This document shows positions 33,592 to 47,011 of a stretch of DNA of 64,000 bases, in pieces (position 1 is the first letter of the stretch; each line of letters opens with the position of its first letter). A program made the position numbers and the translations under genes. Origin of the DNA: Phycomyces nitens (Eukaryota > Mucoromycota > Mucoromycetes > Mucorales > Phycomycetaceae). The stretch is taken from positions 1,364,001 to 1,428,000 of the forward strand of contig JAHRBC010000003.1 of NCBI GenBank assembly GCA_022702545.1, in the 5' to 3' direction. A model generated the notes under the pieces. It made no database searches. It was not told the origin of the DNA and saw nothing but the letters and a program-made list of their open reading frames with translations.

Positions 33592-36500
33592 ATGATCCGA
33601 CAATCGCCAACTCTGGAAACCCTCTGTCATTCGCTTGGCAATGACTTTGCAGATCGCTGGAATCAGGACAAGGTGTCAGAATGGCTTATAGAACACGGCT
33701 GGGCAGATCTGGTACCTCGTTTCAAAGGTAACCAAAAAGCTTCAATACTTCCGAAAGCCTCTTGTTAAAGAAGCAAAAAAAAAGCACATGGGGTCTGTGG
33801 TGAAAGGTTTTTTAAAATCACGCTTTCGGAGCTTGTCGATATCCTGCCACGGCCCATCACAACCTATGCCGAACGAAGACGTCTTCTCAATGACATTCGA
33901 GCACTTTGCCTGCCACCCACCAGTCCACCAACCACAGTAAGTAGTATCAAAGGGGGGACTGCAATGGAAACAATTAACATGCTCCAGATCTCCATCAACA
34001 CCAATCTCTATCGATATACTCCCAGCCCTCATACGCCCTCTAGCGCATCTCGTCCTGAATACCACAAGATCGACCACTACACAACCTCTATTTCCACATC
34101 CACCTCCACCTGTCCCTCACCGTCACCTTCACCTTCACCATCGCCCTCGGACTATGTGCGTCCAAAACAGCTGCCACCTTACTCTCCAAAGGCAACCCTC
34201 ACTCGTCTGCGCAACAGCCTCTTTGCAACCAGTCCAATCCATAATCCCATCCATAATCCCATTCACCCAGACCCCATCCTAGACACTACTGATGAACCCC
34301 TCCGGCTATCACCCACCATTCCAGCCCGGGTCTCATCTACACCCGACAAAATATCCCGTCTCTGGGCACAGTACTCTCATTGGCCAACCCAGCCAATTCA
34401 GCCAATTCAGCCCACTCGTGTATCCTTGCCCTTGCCTGCCAAACGAGTAAGGCGTGGTCGGTGTAAGCATGTATTTAATCTCAAGTTCTTTAGGAATCAA
34501 GAGTACAAGTGACAGCCGACAAGGAAACCTGGTACAGTCTTACAGTAGCAGACATCCGAGATCCCGACATTCTTAAAGACATGCTTCTCAAGCGCATGCA
34601 CTGGTCTGGCGAACGTGATACATATGAGTACATGCATGAGAACGGGCCTGATCCTGGTAATAGCTAAATGGGTTTATACATCTTTTATAGCTTTTTCTTA
34701 CAACCTTTATCTAGATACACCTCTTCAGTCGCACGATCTGGTCCGGCTATGTTCACTAGCCGACTCTGCTGCAACCCAACGAATACTGGTCAGACCAGTC
34801 CAATCCCTAGAACCACTTACCACACCAGAACTCGGCTTCTCTCCGTCAGACCTCTCACCAGTCTTTCCCATAAAAAACCCTTTCCGCATCCCCGTCTGCC
34901 CTCCTCTGCGCTATCATCCTCTGTCAGTCACACAACCCGCGTTACAGGAACACCGCCGTATCCAACTCACTGATCCTGCTGTAACATCAACATCACTATC
35001 ACCATTATCATCATCATCTATGGATATCGAAATAGGCCCAACCACCATCATAGCCCCCAACACTGTTGCTCTCTGGGCCGTCCCTCCACGGCCACAGGAC
35101 TTTTGGGGTGAGCGCCCTCCAGCCAACCTTGTTTGCCAGAACATTGACCAGTACTTTGATAACCACGATCTGGATCTCGAACTAAATTTTCCCAGGACAT
35201 CATCATCTACTTCGCCTTCCCGCCGCAATCATTCAAAGGGTCGATCTATTCGTGCCTTGGCCAGAGAAGCCAGTAAAAGGTACCTTGCGTCTTCTAACTT
35301 GGCCCCGCATGGAAACACCCTGTTGCGTCGCAAGAGCACCAAGCTTTGGGACACGCCGCTAATGGAAGTCAAGCCTCAACCCAAAAGACGTGTCTACCAC
35401 CAGCATCAGAACCAGAACCACCAACATCAGCAACATCAGCCAGCTCAGGTTCCTCAGGCGGTACAATGGATCCGTGGCCAATTGATTGGCAAAGGTTCAT
35501 TTGGGCGTGTGTATTTGGCTTTCAATGTGAACACCGGGGATGTCATTGCCGTCAAGCAAGTTCAGGTACCCCGTTCACCCCGACCCGAAGCTACTGACAC
35601 GGCACACCCCTCGCCGCAAAACCACCATCAGACTCACCAGCACGATATGGTCAAGGCGCTTTATCAGGAAATTGCGATGCTAAAGGATCTAGATCATGAC
35701 AATATCGTGCAGTATCTAGGCTATGGACAGGACGAATCCGAGGGAGTTGTGCACATCTTCCTAGAATATGTTTCTGGCGGAAGTATTGCCAGCAGACTGC
35801 AGCTACGCGGAGGGTTCGATGAACGCCTGGTTCGGTACTTTACCTACCAAATCTTGCTAGGACTTTCATATCTTCACTCTAAAAGTATCCTACACAGAGT
35901 AAGAAGGACGAATAGCGCCTAGTAGTGATTTGATATCGAGTATGTTAATCTTTATATATGTGTATGTGTGTGTGTGTTCTCCAGGACATCAAGGCTGCTA
36001 ATATCTTGGTAGAGGCTGATGGAGTATGCAAAATATCTGATTTTGGACTGTCCAAAAAGAATGATTACAGTCAAGTCTATGATGCTAATTCTCGAATGTC
36101 GTTACGGGGATCAATATACTGGTAGGTTTTAAACGAGATAGATTTTGTGTACATAGTAAATATTTTTTTAATCATTTATTTTCGTTAATAAATTATCTTT
36201 ATATATATAATTATTATTTTATTTACTACATATTTTTATATATCAACAATATATATATACACAAAAAAAAACTCGTTTAAATATATGTATATGTATATAT
36301 ATATGTGTATATAATATATATATATATTTGTTTAATTATTCGTCTTTGTGCGTTATAGGATGGCGCCAGAAGTAGTCAAGAACGAGCCATATAGTGCCAA
36401 GGTGGATATCTGGAGTCTGGGATGTACAGTCATAGAAATGCTCACCGGCCAGCGCCCTTGGATTGCATTTAATCAGATTGCAACTCTTTATAATGTAAGC

Positions 36501-36872
36501 CAGATTGATTGGATTGGATTGGTTTCATTAGATGGTACTGATTATGTCCATTATCATTTAGCTCGGATGCCTAAAGACCCCCACCATCCCTCAGCACATC
36601 TCCAAAGAAGCCAAGGATTTTCTTTTTTTATGCTTACAGATGTAAGTGTGTGAGTTTTTATCTTTGATTCACAACTTAGATTATCCCTATAGTGATCCTC
36701 ACAAGCGACCCACCGCACAAGACTTGCTATCCCATGCCTTTTGTCACCAAGATCCAAACTTTGACTTTCAGGCAAGATACTATTTATTCATTCATTTATT
36801 TAAGTAAAAAGAAAGGATTCTAATACTGAATCTATTCAAATTCAGGATTATGTGGACCAAGGCAAAGTCTAG
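33592..36872 (+). CDS. STE11: MAP kinase kinase kinase, Ste11/Byr2 type (SAM-RA-kinase)
   Basis: Nine exons: 33592-33727, 33785-34446, 34494-34656, 34715-35898, 35985-36121, 36359-36494, 36562-36641, 36693-36771, 36846-36872; 867 aa. Domains in order: SAM (about 20-90, [18 protein letters not shown]...LNDIRAL), Ser/Thr/Pro-rich linker, Ras-association-like domain (about 268-350, [16 protein letters not shown]), second linker, kinase domain from about 570: [16 protein letters not shown], an HQ-rich insert before the alpha-C helix, [35 protein letters not shown]. The insert position and domain order are those of Ste11, the kinase at the top of the mating/filamentation and osmostress cascades. 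The last intron would use a GC donor (CAG|GCAAGA); without splicing the protein would end a few residues later at a different stop. Confidence 0.92.
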
Positions 36873-37151
36873 GGTTGGGTGAGCCCTTTATACATAAATA
36901 TACATACAACTCTCTTTTATTTTATTTTATTTTACTTGTGCTTTATTGTTACCATTGTCTTTATATCTTTCTTTTTTTAAAAAAATATCTTTAAACTAGT
37001 CTGTTAATTTACAAACATGTAAGAAATCTGTCTCTTGATTCTGATTTGGCCAAACCATAACATGTAATGATTACATATTTACCAACAATCTTTCAACCCA
37101 TTATTATTATTATTATTATTCTTTTTGTTATTTTTGTTATTATTATTTTTG

Positions 37152-37182
<31 letters not shown>

Positions 37183-37183
<1 letters not shown>

Positions 37184-40100
37184 TAGCTCTTGACGTAGCA
37201 CGGAATACCGTACACAACCACAGATGCTCCTACATCATCATTAACCCCTCGTTTCGTCAGAAACAACACTTTGGGCCGTGTACTTGACAGCAGGAAAAAA
37301 TTTAAAGAAATAAACAATTAAAAAAAACTTACCGATCAGATACGTCAGGTTAGAATGGGCACGAGATGAAGCTACGGCCTTGACCAGAGATGTCTTTTCG
37401 CCCGTGTTGGGCAAAATCCCCCATTCTTCCAGCATTTGCTTGGTCAACTTGTCCAGACTCTTGTCCGTAACATCCCACAGTGTGGCCACAACTGTAGGAC
37501 TGTATCATCATTATTATTAAATAATAATAATAAAGAAAAAAGAAAGCATTTAGTAAGTAAATAACTAAATAAATGGCAGAAACTTGCAGAAAGTCAAGGC
37601 TTACCTTCCGCCCAAGAGGTAATGGAGTACATAGCCATCAGGATCATATTCGTTCTTTTTATCAAGAGAACCGCTGCTGCATCCCATCAAAAGAGCCACC
37701 GCGCATCTCGGAAGGTTTCTGATACGCTGGCCACGTATGAACGATTGGCCTGCACTATGTCCAAAGTACCTAGGATTCCAAACTGTGAGATCTGCCACCA
37801 CGTCTCGTTACACTTACATGAATAGATCCCTGGTCTTTAGCGCCCTTTCCAACTCTTGCTCCATCGGCCGCTCCTCTACCAGTCCGTCCCACCCAAACAT
37901 CCTAGAGTACTCATGACATGAGATTATACCAAGCAGACAAGCAAGCAATACATACCTCTGGAATGTAACTTCAAATTCACTTTGGGTATGTTTCAAGTCT
38001 CCCGAAGGATTCAGGACATAATATGTATTTGAAGCATTGATTCCTAGTTCTGACCAACTTTCATCTGCCCCTGAAAGGTGTCGGTTGGCCATGATCCGAT
38101 CACGTAAGAGAACAAGGGATGGCAAGCGTGAGACTGCACGCGTCCGAAGCACAGGCATGCTTTCGAATGGGAATTGGTTGGTATACTGGTCGAGAATAAG
38201 AATCGTGTGTTCGTCCGCAAGTTCCTTTGACGGGTCTACACCAGCCCGTCTGCTTGCTGTATGGTACTTTGTGATCATGGACATGATTTTGTTCTTTAGC
38301 TACATTTGAATACCAATTGTCAAAAAAAACAAAAACAAAAAACAAACGAGGGTTACAACCAAGAGCACATTGCTTACAATGCTCACGTCTATAGACGCAT
38401 ATTTGATAACTGCGCCCTGGCTCTCATAATCACCGAGCAATAGCTGTATCACATCCTCCACGTCTCTTTCTTGTGGGCTTGGGCCTAATTTCAATATCAT
38501 TCGACAGACAGACAGTTCGATATCCAGTGTTTCACACACGGATGGCGATCCTACGCCCTGGGATTTACGAGCGACTTCATAAACTGCCTTTACAAGAGTG
38601 TCTTTGAATCTGGTCAGCTCTGGCTGGTTGCTTTCATGATTGCCGCACAAGAGACCCTTGGTGGAGCAAAAAAAAAACAATTTTTTTAAAAAAGAGCTTG
38701 TTTCTTGTATGTTTCTTAAAAACTTACCTTGAACCCTCCAAACCATTCATTTTCAATGCGTTCCAATAGACACCGAAGACGTTCGTCCAATAGAGTACGT
38801 TCAGACCACCACGTATTGACCTGCGTCTTTGTGCTCCGGTCGTTACGCACAAAGATTGTCTCGTCACTCTTGGCGATAATGTCCCGGAGTTCTAGGCTCG
38901 CGTCTTCAAAAGACATGTGTTCTTTCTGAGTCCTGGTTTTGTGGATACGTGTCCGACAGAGCGGGATCTTGACCACAAGAGGAGGCTCTCGTGCCTTTAG
39001 GTGGATCACATAGAGCTCGTTTGTGGCTGGATCCAGATTGATGGAAACGGCTGTCCAGTGGGGAGGCAAGATGTCGACAAAGTTGGCCTGGAATGCAGCG
39101 CCTTCCAAGTTGAGTTCATGATCATAGAATTGCTGTTGCGCACTTAGATGATCGGTCAGCGAGGCAACTGCTGATGCTGATGATAATGTAGGATCGACGG
39201 TACAAGTGTTACCATGGTTACTGTTTCTACGGCGTCGTTTCAGGGGTAATGCAGGCGCAGTTCGATCAGCAGGCCAGTGCGGCTCACTCGGTCCATCTGT
39301 GTCTCTCAGGTCCTGAAGTTTGGCACTCATGCACAGCTTCATTTCACGCCGTAACTTGAGACCCTTGACCATTTCTATTACACAGCATAAATTAATAGAT
39401 CTCAAACATAATACAAAGCGTATGTAAACTTGCCAAAGATATAGGCACTCTGGCCAATCTCACTTGCCAGCCGGTTCTTATTCTCAGAGAGGCATCCCTT
39501 GAGGAACGTCAAGGGACCAGCACTTTCATACATCAAACGAAGGGCCCCAAGACCACCGATACTAAAGTTCTTGTGATGAGACTTTACCAATTCTCCCAGG
39601 TGTGATTTAAGCATTTCCCGGATCTGATTGATAGGCTGGTCTTTGGCAGGCTTTTCACTGTAGACCTGTTGTACCATTGACCTCTTGGACGCAGAAGACA
39701 CGGTTTGAACTAAAGAGGTCGTGGTGGTCAGAGGTGCCAATCGGCATAAACCAAAAATGCGTCTTTCTTACCTTTTTTGGGCGTGAATCCAGAGTTTGGT
39801 AGGGCGAGTACTAAAGGAACCAGTCAATTCATGTGGCTATGAGTATGGTCCTTACCTCTTGAAAGTATACTGGTACCAATGCTATCCACCTGGCTCCTGA
39901 CAAGCTCCTTCCATACCTTTGCAAACGCAGAGTCCAATTCGTACTACAAAACAGGCTTGTTGGCTTAAAAACGAATGATGTATATATATATCGATGTGAT
40001 TTCATACCTTTTCTGTCACCATCACTTTTTCGTTTTCAAGTCTATCCAGTGAATCAAGTGCGGCTCCCAAAGCCATGTCCTTTTCAAACATTGCCATTTC

Positions 40101-43100
40101 TATATAAATAAATAAAAACTTTAGCCTTGGGATCTTTGGCTCTCAGGTTTTTACCTCTGTGGATCGTGTTGAGACCGTCCTTGTTGAGCAATGGAATACA
40201 CTGGAATTCTGTATTGTTCATGTTAATTGACATTTGCAAAAAAAATATATAAATCACTTGCCTTTATCTTTTGAGTTTGCCCGTTTAAAGTGCTCTTCAT
40301 AAATTGTATCTCTAGACATGTTGAATTCAATCAGTCAGTTTCCAGAATAATATAAAATATAAAATATAAAAAATTGTCAACTTGGTTGCACTACATACGG
40401 CTCTATCAACTTTTCGAGATCAATGATGAATACTCGATCAGTCAGTTCCATGACGGTCTGGCTGGCCATTGCATAGGCACTCAAGGAATCTTCAATGTTC
40501 GTCTCGGCATTCGACATTGCATACCCCACCATCATTTGCAAATCCAATTTGTGTTTCAAATATGGATCTTCCTATATTATACCCTAGGGTCAATACCCTT
40601 GTTTTTTTGGACCTGTTCTTAATGATCTACCTCTACATTGAGAAGACCAGCAGCCGTTTCAATAAACTGTCGGTTATCTTCAAAGGTGCCACATCGGATA
40701 TGTAGTTCAGTAAGGCCAAGCGAAAATTTGTAGATCATGGCTTCAGATTTGATCTGTTCGCCTAGCAATTGGCCCTGTTGCAAGAAATAGAGCGCCTCTC
40801 GCCAGGTGCCGTGTTTGCCATGAATATTACCAAGATGCAATAGACAGACCCCCATTCTCTAACCAACAATACCGATCCAATTGACCGTCTTGATCAGTAT
40901 CGCTCTTTGGTGATCACTTTCCAAAAGAAAGAAAGAAAAGAGAGAGACAGAGAGCCACAAACCTGAGCAATACACCATTCGGATTCCTTGAATGCAATAT
41001 CAGCAGCAGACATGATGGACCCTGTTGTATGTCGGGATGCAGAGGTATTGTCACTAAACGGATCCTCTAGCTGGTTACTGTTGGGGTATGCACGCTGGGC
41101 TGCCTCGGCCTTGAATGTGTTTGCACATTTGCTCAGTATTCTAAACGCATCCATTGCGTCCAGAATAGCGTATTCAAGTGTGTCCTGTTGAAAACTGTAT
41201 ATTAATACCAATACACACATACATGTTGTCAAAAAAGCATTTTGTTACCGTATGAGACCCAATAAATGAACAAACATAGTAGGCATCTGCCAATTCAAGT
41301 GTCTTTGCGACCTGAAGGCGAACATTTCGCAAAGGCTGGCCAGTTGTAGGGCTTAGGGTCGGTTTGGATGCCTTTTTAGCAATATCAAAAGCAACCTTGC
41401 TATATAAAACAACAACAACAACAACATTTATAAAAAATATATAGGTAAGTATTCCATGAAACCTGGCTTTACGGTTCTTGTAACCTTTGACGTACCTTTC
41501 TTTGTATTGTCCTATATGTGCCTTGTGGTGAGCAAGATACATGTAGTATGTCGTAACAGCCGTCGAGTTGCATTGTTGATCCTTGACCATTTCCTGTGTG
41601 CAAGCAAACTCGATAGAAGCCTTTCCAGAGTATCCCATATCACTCCAGGTACGTCCCAATGTGGCTGAAAGTAATACAGTGTCTAATCCAACCCCATAGT
41701 TTAGCACGAGTCGGTTTTATATATATATTGGCCTTTTTGGTCATCCAAGCACACATACCAGAGACATCTTCGGTGGTCGATGAACGTAGACCGTTTGCCA
41801 GTTTCTTGAGCAAGGACAGGATATTTGCATGGAAAACCAGCTGATAGTTTAGAGAAAAGGTATTTGAAAGCATTTGAAGGTGGGAATAGAGACGATCCAC
41901 ATTATCGATACATCCTTGAATCCTCTTTACAGCATCTGGTAAGGTATCGCCTACAAAGACAAAACAAAACAATACAGTAAACATCTATAGTGTCTTGGTA
42001 TCTTGATATAATACCATTGTGCTTTGGCTGGATATCCTTTAATAATTTGCCCCATTGACTAATGCATGGCTCATAAGCACACGGTGGGTCCTCTCCCATT
42101 TCATAGCTACAGATTGCTATCCAGGAATCAGCCATTGCCATATAATGGCGTCTATAATTGAGTAGATTGGAGTCTTCTCCATAACTCTATTGTTATGTGA
42201 GAATATGTATAATATATATATATATATATGTATATATGTATATATATTATATACGAGTTTATGTAAATCTGTTCATCTGGACTCACCTTTGATTGTAATA
42301 ATCTAGAGGCCTCGATTGCACATTCCATAGCAGACGACAGCTCTGATCTTCCGAGCGAATGCTTTATGCGTTCAAGCTGAACCTTTTCAACAAGTACTCT
42401 ATAGACACATGCGATCAAAAAAAAGAGAGAGAAGTTTATCGATCAGTAACATAATATTCATTACCAAACTTTCTTACCTGGTCCTGCGAATCGGGCATGT
42501 TTCTGGCCTGTAGACCGACAAGAGGATATCAAAGACAGACTCTTGCAACAAACTCACGTCTCTCTTAACCATCAAGGCTTGCAGAATGGCCAGTTCACAT
42601 TCGTACACAATACATGATTCCAAAGGTGTTAGTTGAGACAAATCAAGGGCATTACTTGCAAGTTGGACATCAAGCATGTTCATATCCACAGCCGAGCATC
42701 GCAAGAACCGGTCCATGGTTTTTGGAATCAGTGGGTTCTTGTAGACAATGGTTGAGATTGGAGTAGAAGAAGCTTGGCTGACAAAGCTCTTGATGCTAGA
42801 TACCGGGAAACGCATAAGGGCCTGACGAAATGCCTGTGCAGCTTGCTGTACGTGGATGCAAAGTGTATAGAATTAACAGATTGTTGGACTCTATCTCTTA
42901 TGTGGCACACATTACCTCGTACTGACCACTCTTTTGGCAACACACACCCAGAGTATCATATCGTTTACACAGCTGAAATGCATCGGTATCGCTTGGCTTT
43001 TTTTCTTGTTGCTTCTCGAGAAGAGTACATGATTTGCGCAGGGGATATATGGCTTCCTTGTAAGCTTGTCGAGTGGCAAAGTCAATGCCAATATCACGGT

Positions 43101-45461
43101 ATCCCAATGAAGTCCAGTAAAGACCATCGATATGTTTTTGGTCCAAACAGAGATCCTCGGCTCTCTTGAGGTAAATATAGACTCGCTGAGCAGCCTCGAC
43201 ATCCTTGTGGATCAGCATATGCATCTTTGCCAACAGGACCATGGTATCAACGAATGCAAGATATACTTTCTCAGGAACAACCGGTGGGCGTTTGTCAGAC
43301 TAGATTCCAAACAGAATTAGAGAGTTCAATTGATATTTTAAGAAACTAATGGTAATGTATTCTGGTATATTTATACTTACTTGGATCCACTGGACACTCC
43401 GGACAAGGAACTTGCTGGCCTGTTCTAGCATTGTCATCATTGAAGGGAAAGCCTGGCGCCATCCCTCCAAGCCCAGTACGGACCGTGTCTGAGTCCGTGG
43501 CATGGAGCTACTTGGACCTCCAGGAGAGGAGAATGTTGAAGGTGGTGGCATTGTAGATTCGGTTTTGGATGACTTTTGTCTCTTGACATGGTCAAAAAAC
43601 TTTTGACAACTTTGCTGGAAACTGTCAATGGTCTTGCAAAGACTTCCAATTGCACGAGAGTCGTAAGGTCCGGTTGGTTTCTGGCAAGTCAACAAGGGTT
43701 TTATATAGCTAATTGCGTTTTCAAAACCAAGTGTTGTGTCTAGAACAATGGTTAGAGCAGTTTAGATAGTGGTGTAAGAATTGGGGGGTTTTTTTTTAGT
43801 TACATTGGTCTGTTTGGAGAATACGGTCAATAGTGGTTGACAGCATGGCTAATTCAGCAGATGCTCCATAGGCCACTTTAAAGAATGGAGCCTTGCTGGG
43901 TTGTTTGAGAGATCCATAGAGTGGTTTTGCCATTGATTGAAATGCTGTGTACTCTGCCTTGCTGTCATTAGCCTAAAGATAAATTAATAAAGATGAGCCT
44001 CCTTTGATAGAGTGATAAACTAGTTGCTTTTATACCTTTCGAGCAAGATATCCATAGTATTCTGTCATGATGAGATAAGAGTTTACTTCGGCATCATCCT
44101 TTGTATTGGGCACAATCTCGGGCACAAAGTCAGCATAGCAGGCCAAGATGGTACTATAATTATCTTTGGTTGTATGCTGTGAATAACACCCCTACTTTAT
44201 AACCAATTTCTGTTGGCCTAGAATAGAGCTTACTTTGCTTGGAGGATCGCTCGAGTGCGATACTTGAGCGTAATATTTGGTCGCAAATGGAAACAATAGA
44301 CATGGTTCCTGTACGTGCCAGTGCTTTCCAAGAATATGTCTGGAGACGGTAGATTAACATATCAGAGTCCTTGGTAGATGGGTTGACGGTCTTTGAGGCA
44401 CGAAGCAAGATCTTGTGAAGAGCATCGAATTGCTTTTTGGCGATTGCTGGCTCAATTGTTGATAAGTGTTGAATCCACTCGAATAAGTTGCCTGGTTGAG
44501 CCAGTAAGTCGGGCAAATACTATGTCAAGCAAACGAACAGTTAGTTTATAAAAAAACAACAACAATTGATTAATGGGCTATTTAGAACTTGCTTACTTTC
44601 AATAGGGACCCTTGGCGAATATTACACCATACACGGATAAAACTCAACTGATAGGCGAGAATCAATAGGACCATACTAGTATCACTTATTCCAGTATCCA
44701 AAGGAAATGTCATTTCTCCATATAATTGCACCATATCTTGATCTGATATCTGGTCAGAGTAGCGGTCCAAGGTACCAAAGGGTCCTGGTGTTGGTTTGGG
44801 TGTCGAGTTTTTACGCTGATTTGGCAAGGATGGAGTCAAGCTACCCTTGCCCTGTTGTTGGTGACCGGATTTTTGGGTGGTCTTGTCTACCAGCAATGGT
44901 CTTGCAAATTGATCCAACACGCTTCGTAGTTTACGTAGTTCGTCCAAAGCCCAAGCATACTTTATATAGTGTATAAAGCATACGATAATGAACGCATGTC
45001 CTGTTGGATTCGTTTTCTTTTTCTTTTTCTTTTTTTTTTACATATCGTCTTACCTCTCCAATGGTAATCATCTTTCCAATCAAATTTGACAAGGCTTTTT
45101 CTAGATCCAATGGTTTAAGTGACGAGCAGTTTCCCATGCATCGCAGGGCTGCAATTGCATAAAGAAAAGTATCGATCAAACAATACACGGCAGCCGTGCG
45201 ATCGTCGACTGGCATTGATTTCGCAGCATCGAGAGTCTTTAGATTCTGATTGATGATTTGAATGGCTATTGGCGAAATCTCATTCGACAACTTCATAAAC
45301 TCATTGCGCGTTGGCTGGGCTGCTCTACAGAGTGATTCCGGGCGATTGAGGTCGGGTTTAAAGGGATCAAGGATGAGGGTTCGCATAGTTGCTGTCAGTT
45401 TAGGACCACAGCATTTCAGATCATTTAATTGCGCCAAAAGGCGTTCGTGTGCTGCCGTCAT
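37183..45461 (-). CDS. ESP1: separase (Esp1, clan CD cysteine protease)
   Basis: Minus-strand model of 29 exons: 45461-45054, 44959-44597, 44519-44234, 44163-44036, 43972-43804, 43739-43381, 43299-42916, 42845-42478, 42398-42287, 42186-42015, 41950-41759, 41664-41496, 41399-41249, 41184-40963, 40858-40631, 40571-40399, 40311-40262, 40208-40155, 40099-40008, 39943-39856, 39810-39772, 39709-39434, 39374-38728, 38656-38378, 38299-37956, 37901-37818, 37769-37605, 37499-37333, 37229-37183. It totals 6216 nt, 2071 aa. Separase cleaves cohesin Scc1 at anaphase. The N-terminal ~1300 residues are helical repeats (TPR/ARM-like superhelix). The C-terminal protease has catalytic His in DLFMYFGHSAGQSF and Cys in LLMGCSSGSL, followed by GGSPTVVATLWDVTDKSLD and the terminal VVYGIPCYVKS. 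Introns 17 (donor at 40261) and 22 (donor at 39433) use GC-AG. Length fits fungal separases (1600-2200 aa). Confidence 0.94.
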
Positions 45462-47009
45462 GCTTTTTTTTATTGAAAAAAAAAAAAGAGGTAAAAGAGG
45501 GGGATGAGGATATAATAAAGAAATTAAAAAAAAAAGAGAGAGAGAGAGAGAGACTTGCTGACTGACTTTATGCGCTGTCTACTGCGAGTTGGTTTATGAG
45601 GGACGTGACAGGTTTTTTGAATTGATAATGAAGTTGATGTTGGCAAAGGAACATTGAATATCAGATGGGCTTTCAAGCGGATAAATAAATTAATAAATAA
45701 ATAAATAAAAGAGGGGTCCATTGATGTACTTCTTTATTGGTTATTGTTGGTGTAATTATAGGCCATCTAAATGGCGACTACATCTTGGCTATTATTATTA
45801 TTATTTTAAATAAATTGTTATTATTCAATCATGGGTACCAAGTGAAATAGCAATGATTTTGATTGTTTCTAGATTTATTTACCCAATTCATGGTCTCGGC
45901 TATTTGTACGAATATTTCAAACAAGCAAATACTCAAAGGTTGCAATGATTCTTGTGCCTAGAAGAATACTTGGTATTGGGAAAAAAGAATATCTTGAAAT
46001 TGAAACAAGACTGATTTGTTTCAAAATAAAAGTTTTTGTTACGCTTGGCAAGCACTGTACTTTTGATTGATCCCATTTAGTATTTGGCGATTTTAAATGG
46101 CCCTACTCGCCCTAGAGAATAGCTTAATAGCTAATGTATAGTGAGAACACTAGAGTGCTAGACAATCATATACAGATATTCTTTTTTTAATAAAAAAAAA
46201 CAAGTTTAAATTGTAGATAATTAAACATTACAAGAATGACATTGTGTATTTTGTACAAAATGACTCATATATCTTTTTTTAAAAAAATAGTCTGTGAATA
46301 AAATGGTACAAATCAAATGTGGTTTCCAAGCCTATATGTTATCTCCAAACAATATAGATAATAAGAAACATGTAGAGAATGTTTAAAAGTGATATTTTAA
46401 TCCTAGAAAAACTACTCACTACATTATTCAACCAAACTATCCGAGTTGTCGGAAATGAATAGTAACGTTTTACGATAATTTATATAGCCCTCTCATTAAA
46501 ATGACAGAAACGTCATTTATTTCATCATAATAATTGTTTCCTGCTTTTTTTTCTGTGTATTGGGTTCTTAAATGTCATCAATCGTACCATTCACGAGATT
46601 GATATGGTCAACACGTTTGATCAATAGTACAATATCAGCCATCAGCCATCAGCCTGTCTTTTAAATGATCAAACCACTATCAAAATAAAGGTAAAATGGG
46701 TATGTAAGACACACTCAAAATATGCAAAAGTTACAATTGATCTCAAATAGCTTCTTGGCCAACAATGGTCTGTGTTTGGCCAAGAGGATAGTATGCACTA
46801 TATAACTTTATATCTAGAGCCCATCGGTTGACAATATATATTATTATTATATATAAAAATATTATTTAGCTATATGCTTTCATATAAAATATATATGTGT
46901 ATATGTATGTATTAAGTACATTATTGTACCAGTAATAAAAATAAATACCATTTATTCAGACTTTATATATAGACATATATATTTCCCTTCATTTTTTATT
47001 CCATTATAA
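45462..47009. other. intergenic between separase and the palindrome
   Basis: No gene recognised. Contains an AG run (45535-45553), an AT-rich 46.1-47.0 kb stretch and no repeat shared with the palindrome arms. Confidence 0.55.
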
Positions 47010-47011
47010 TA

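Noticed and set aside
44218..44233. 16-nt intron with a micro-exon in separase
   Set aside because: Too short to splice; a single intron from 44233 to 44164 keeps the frame and gives a more natural junction.
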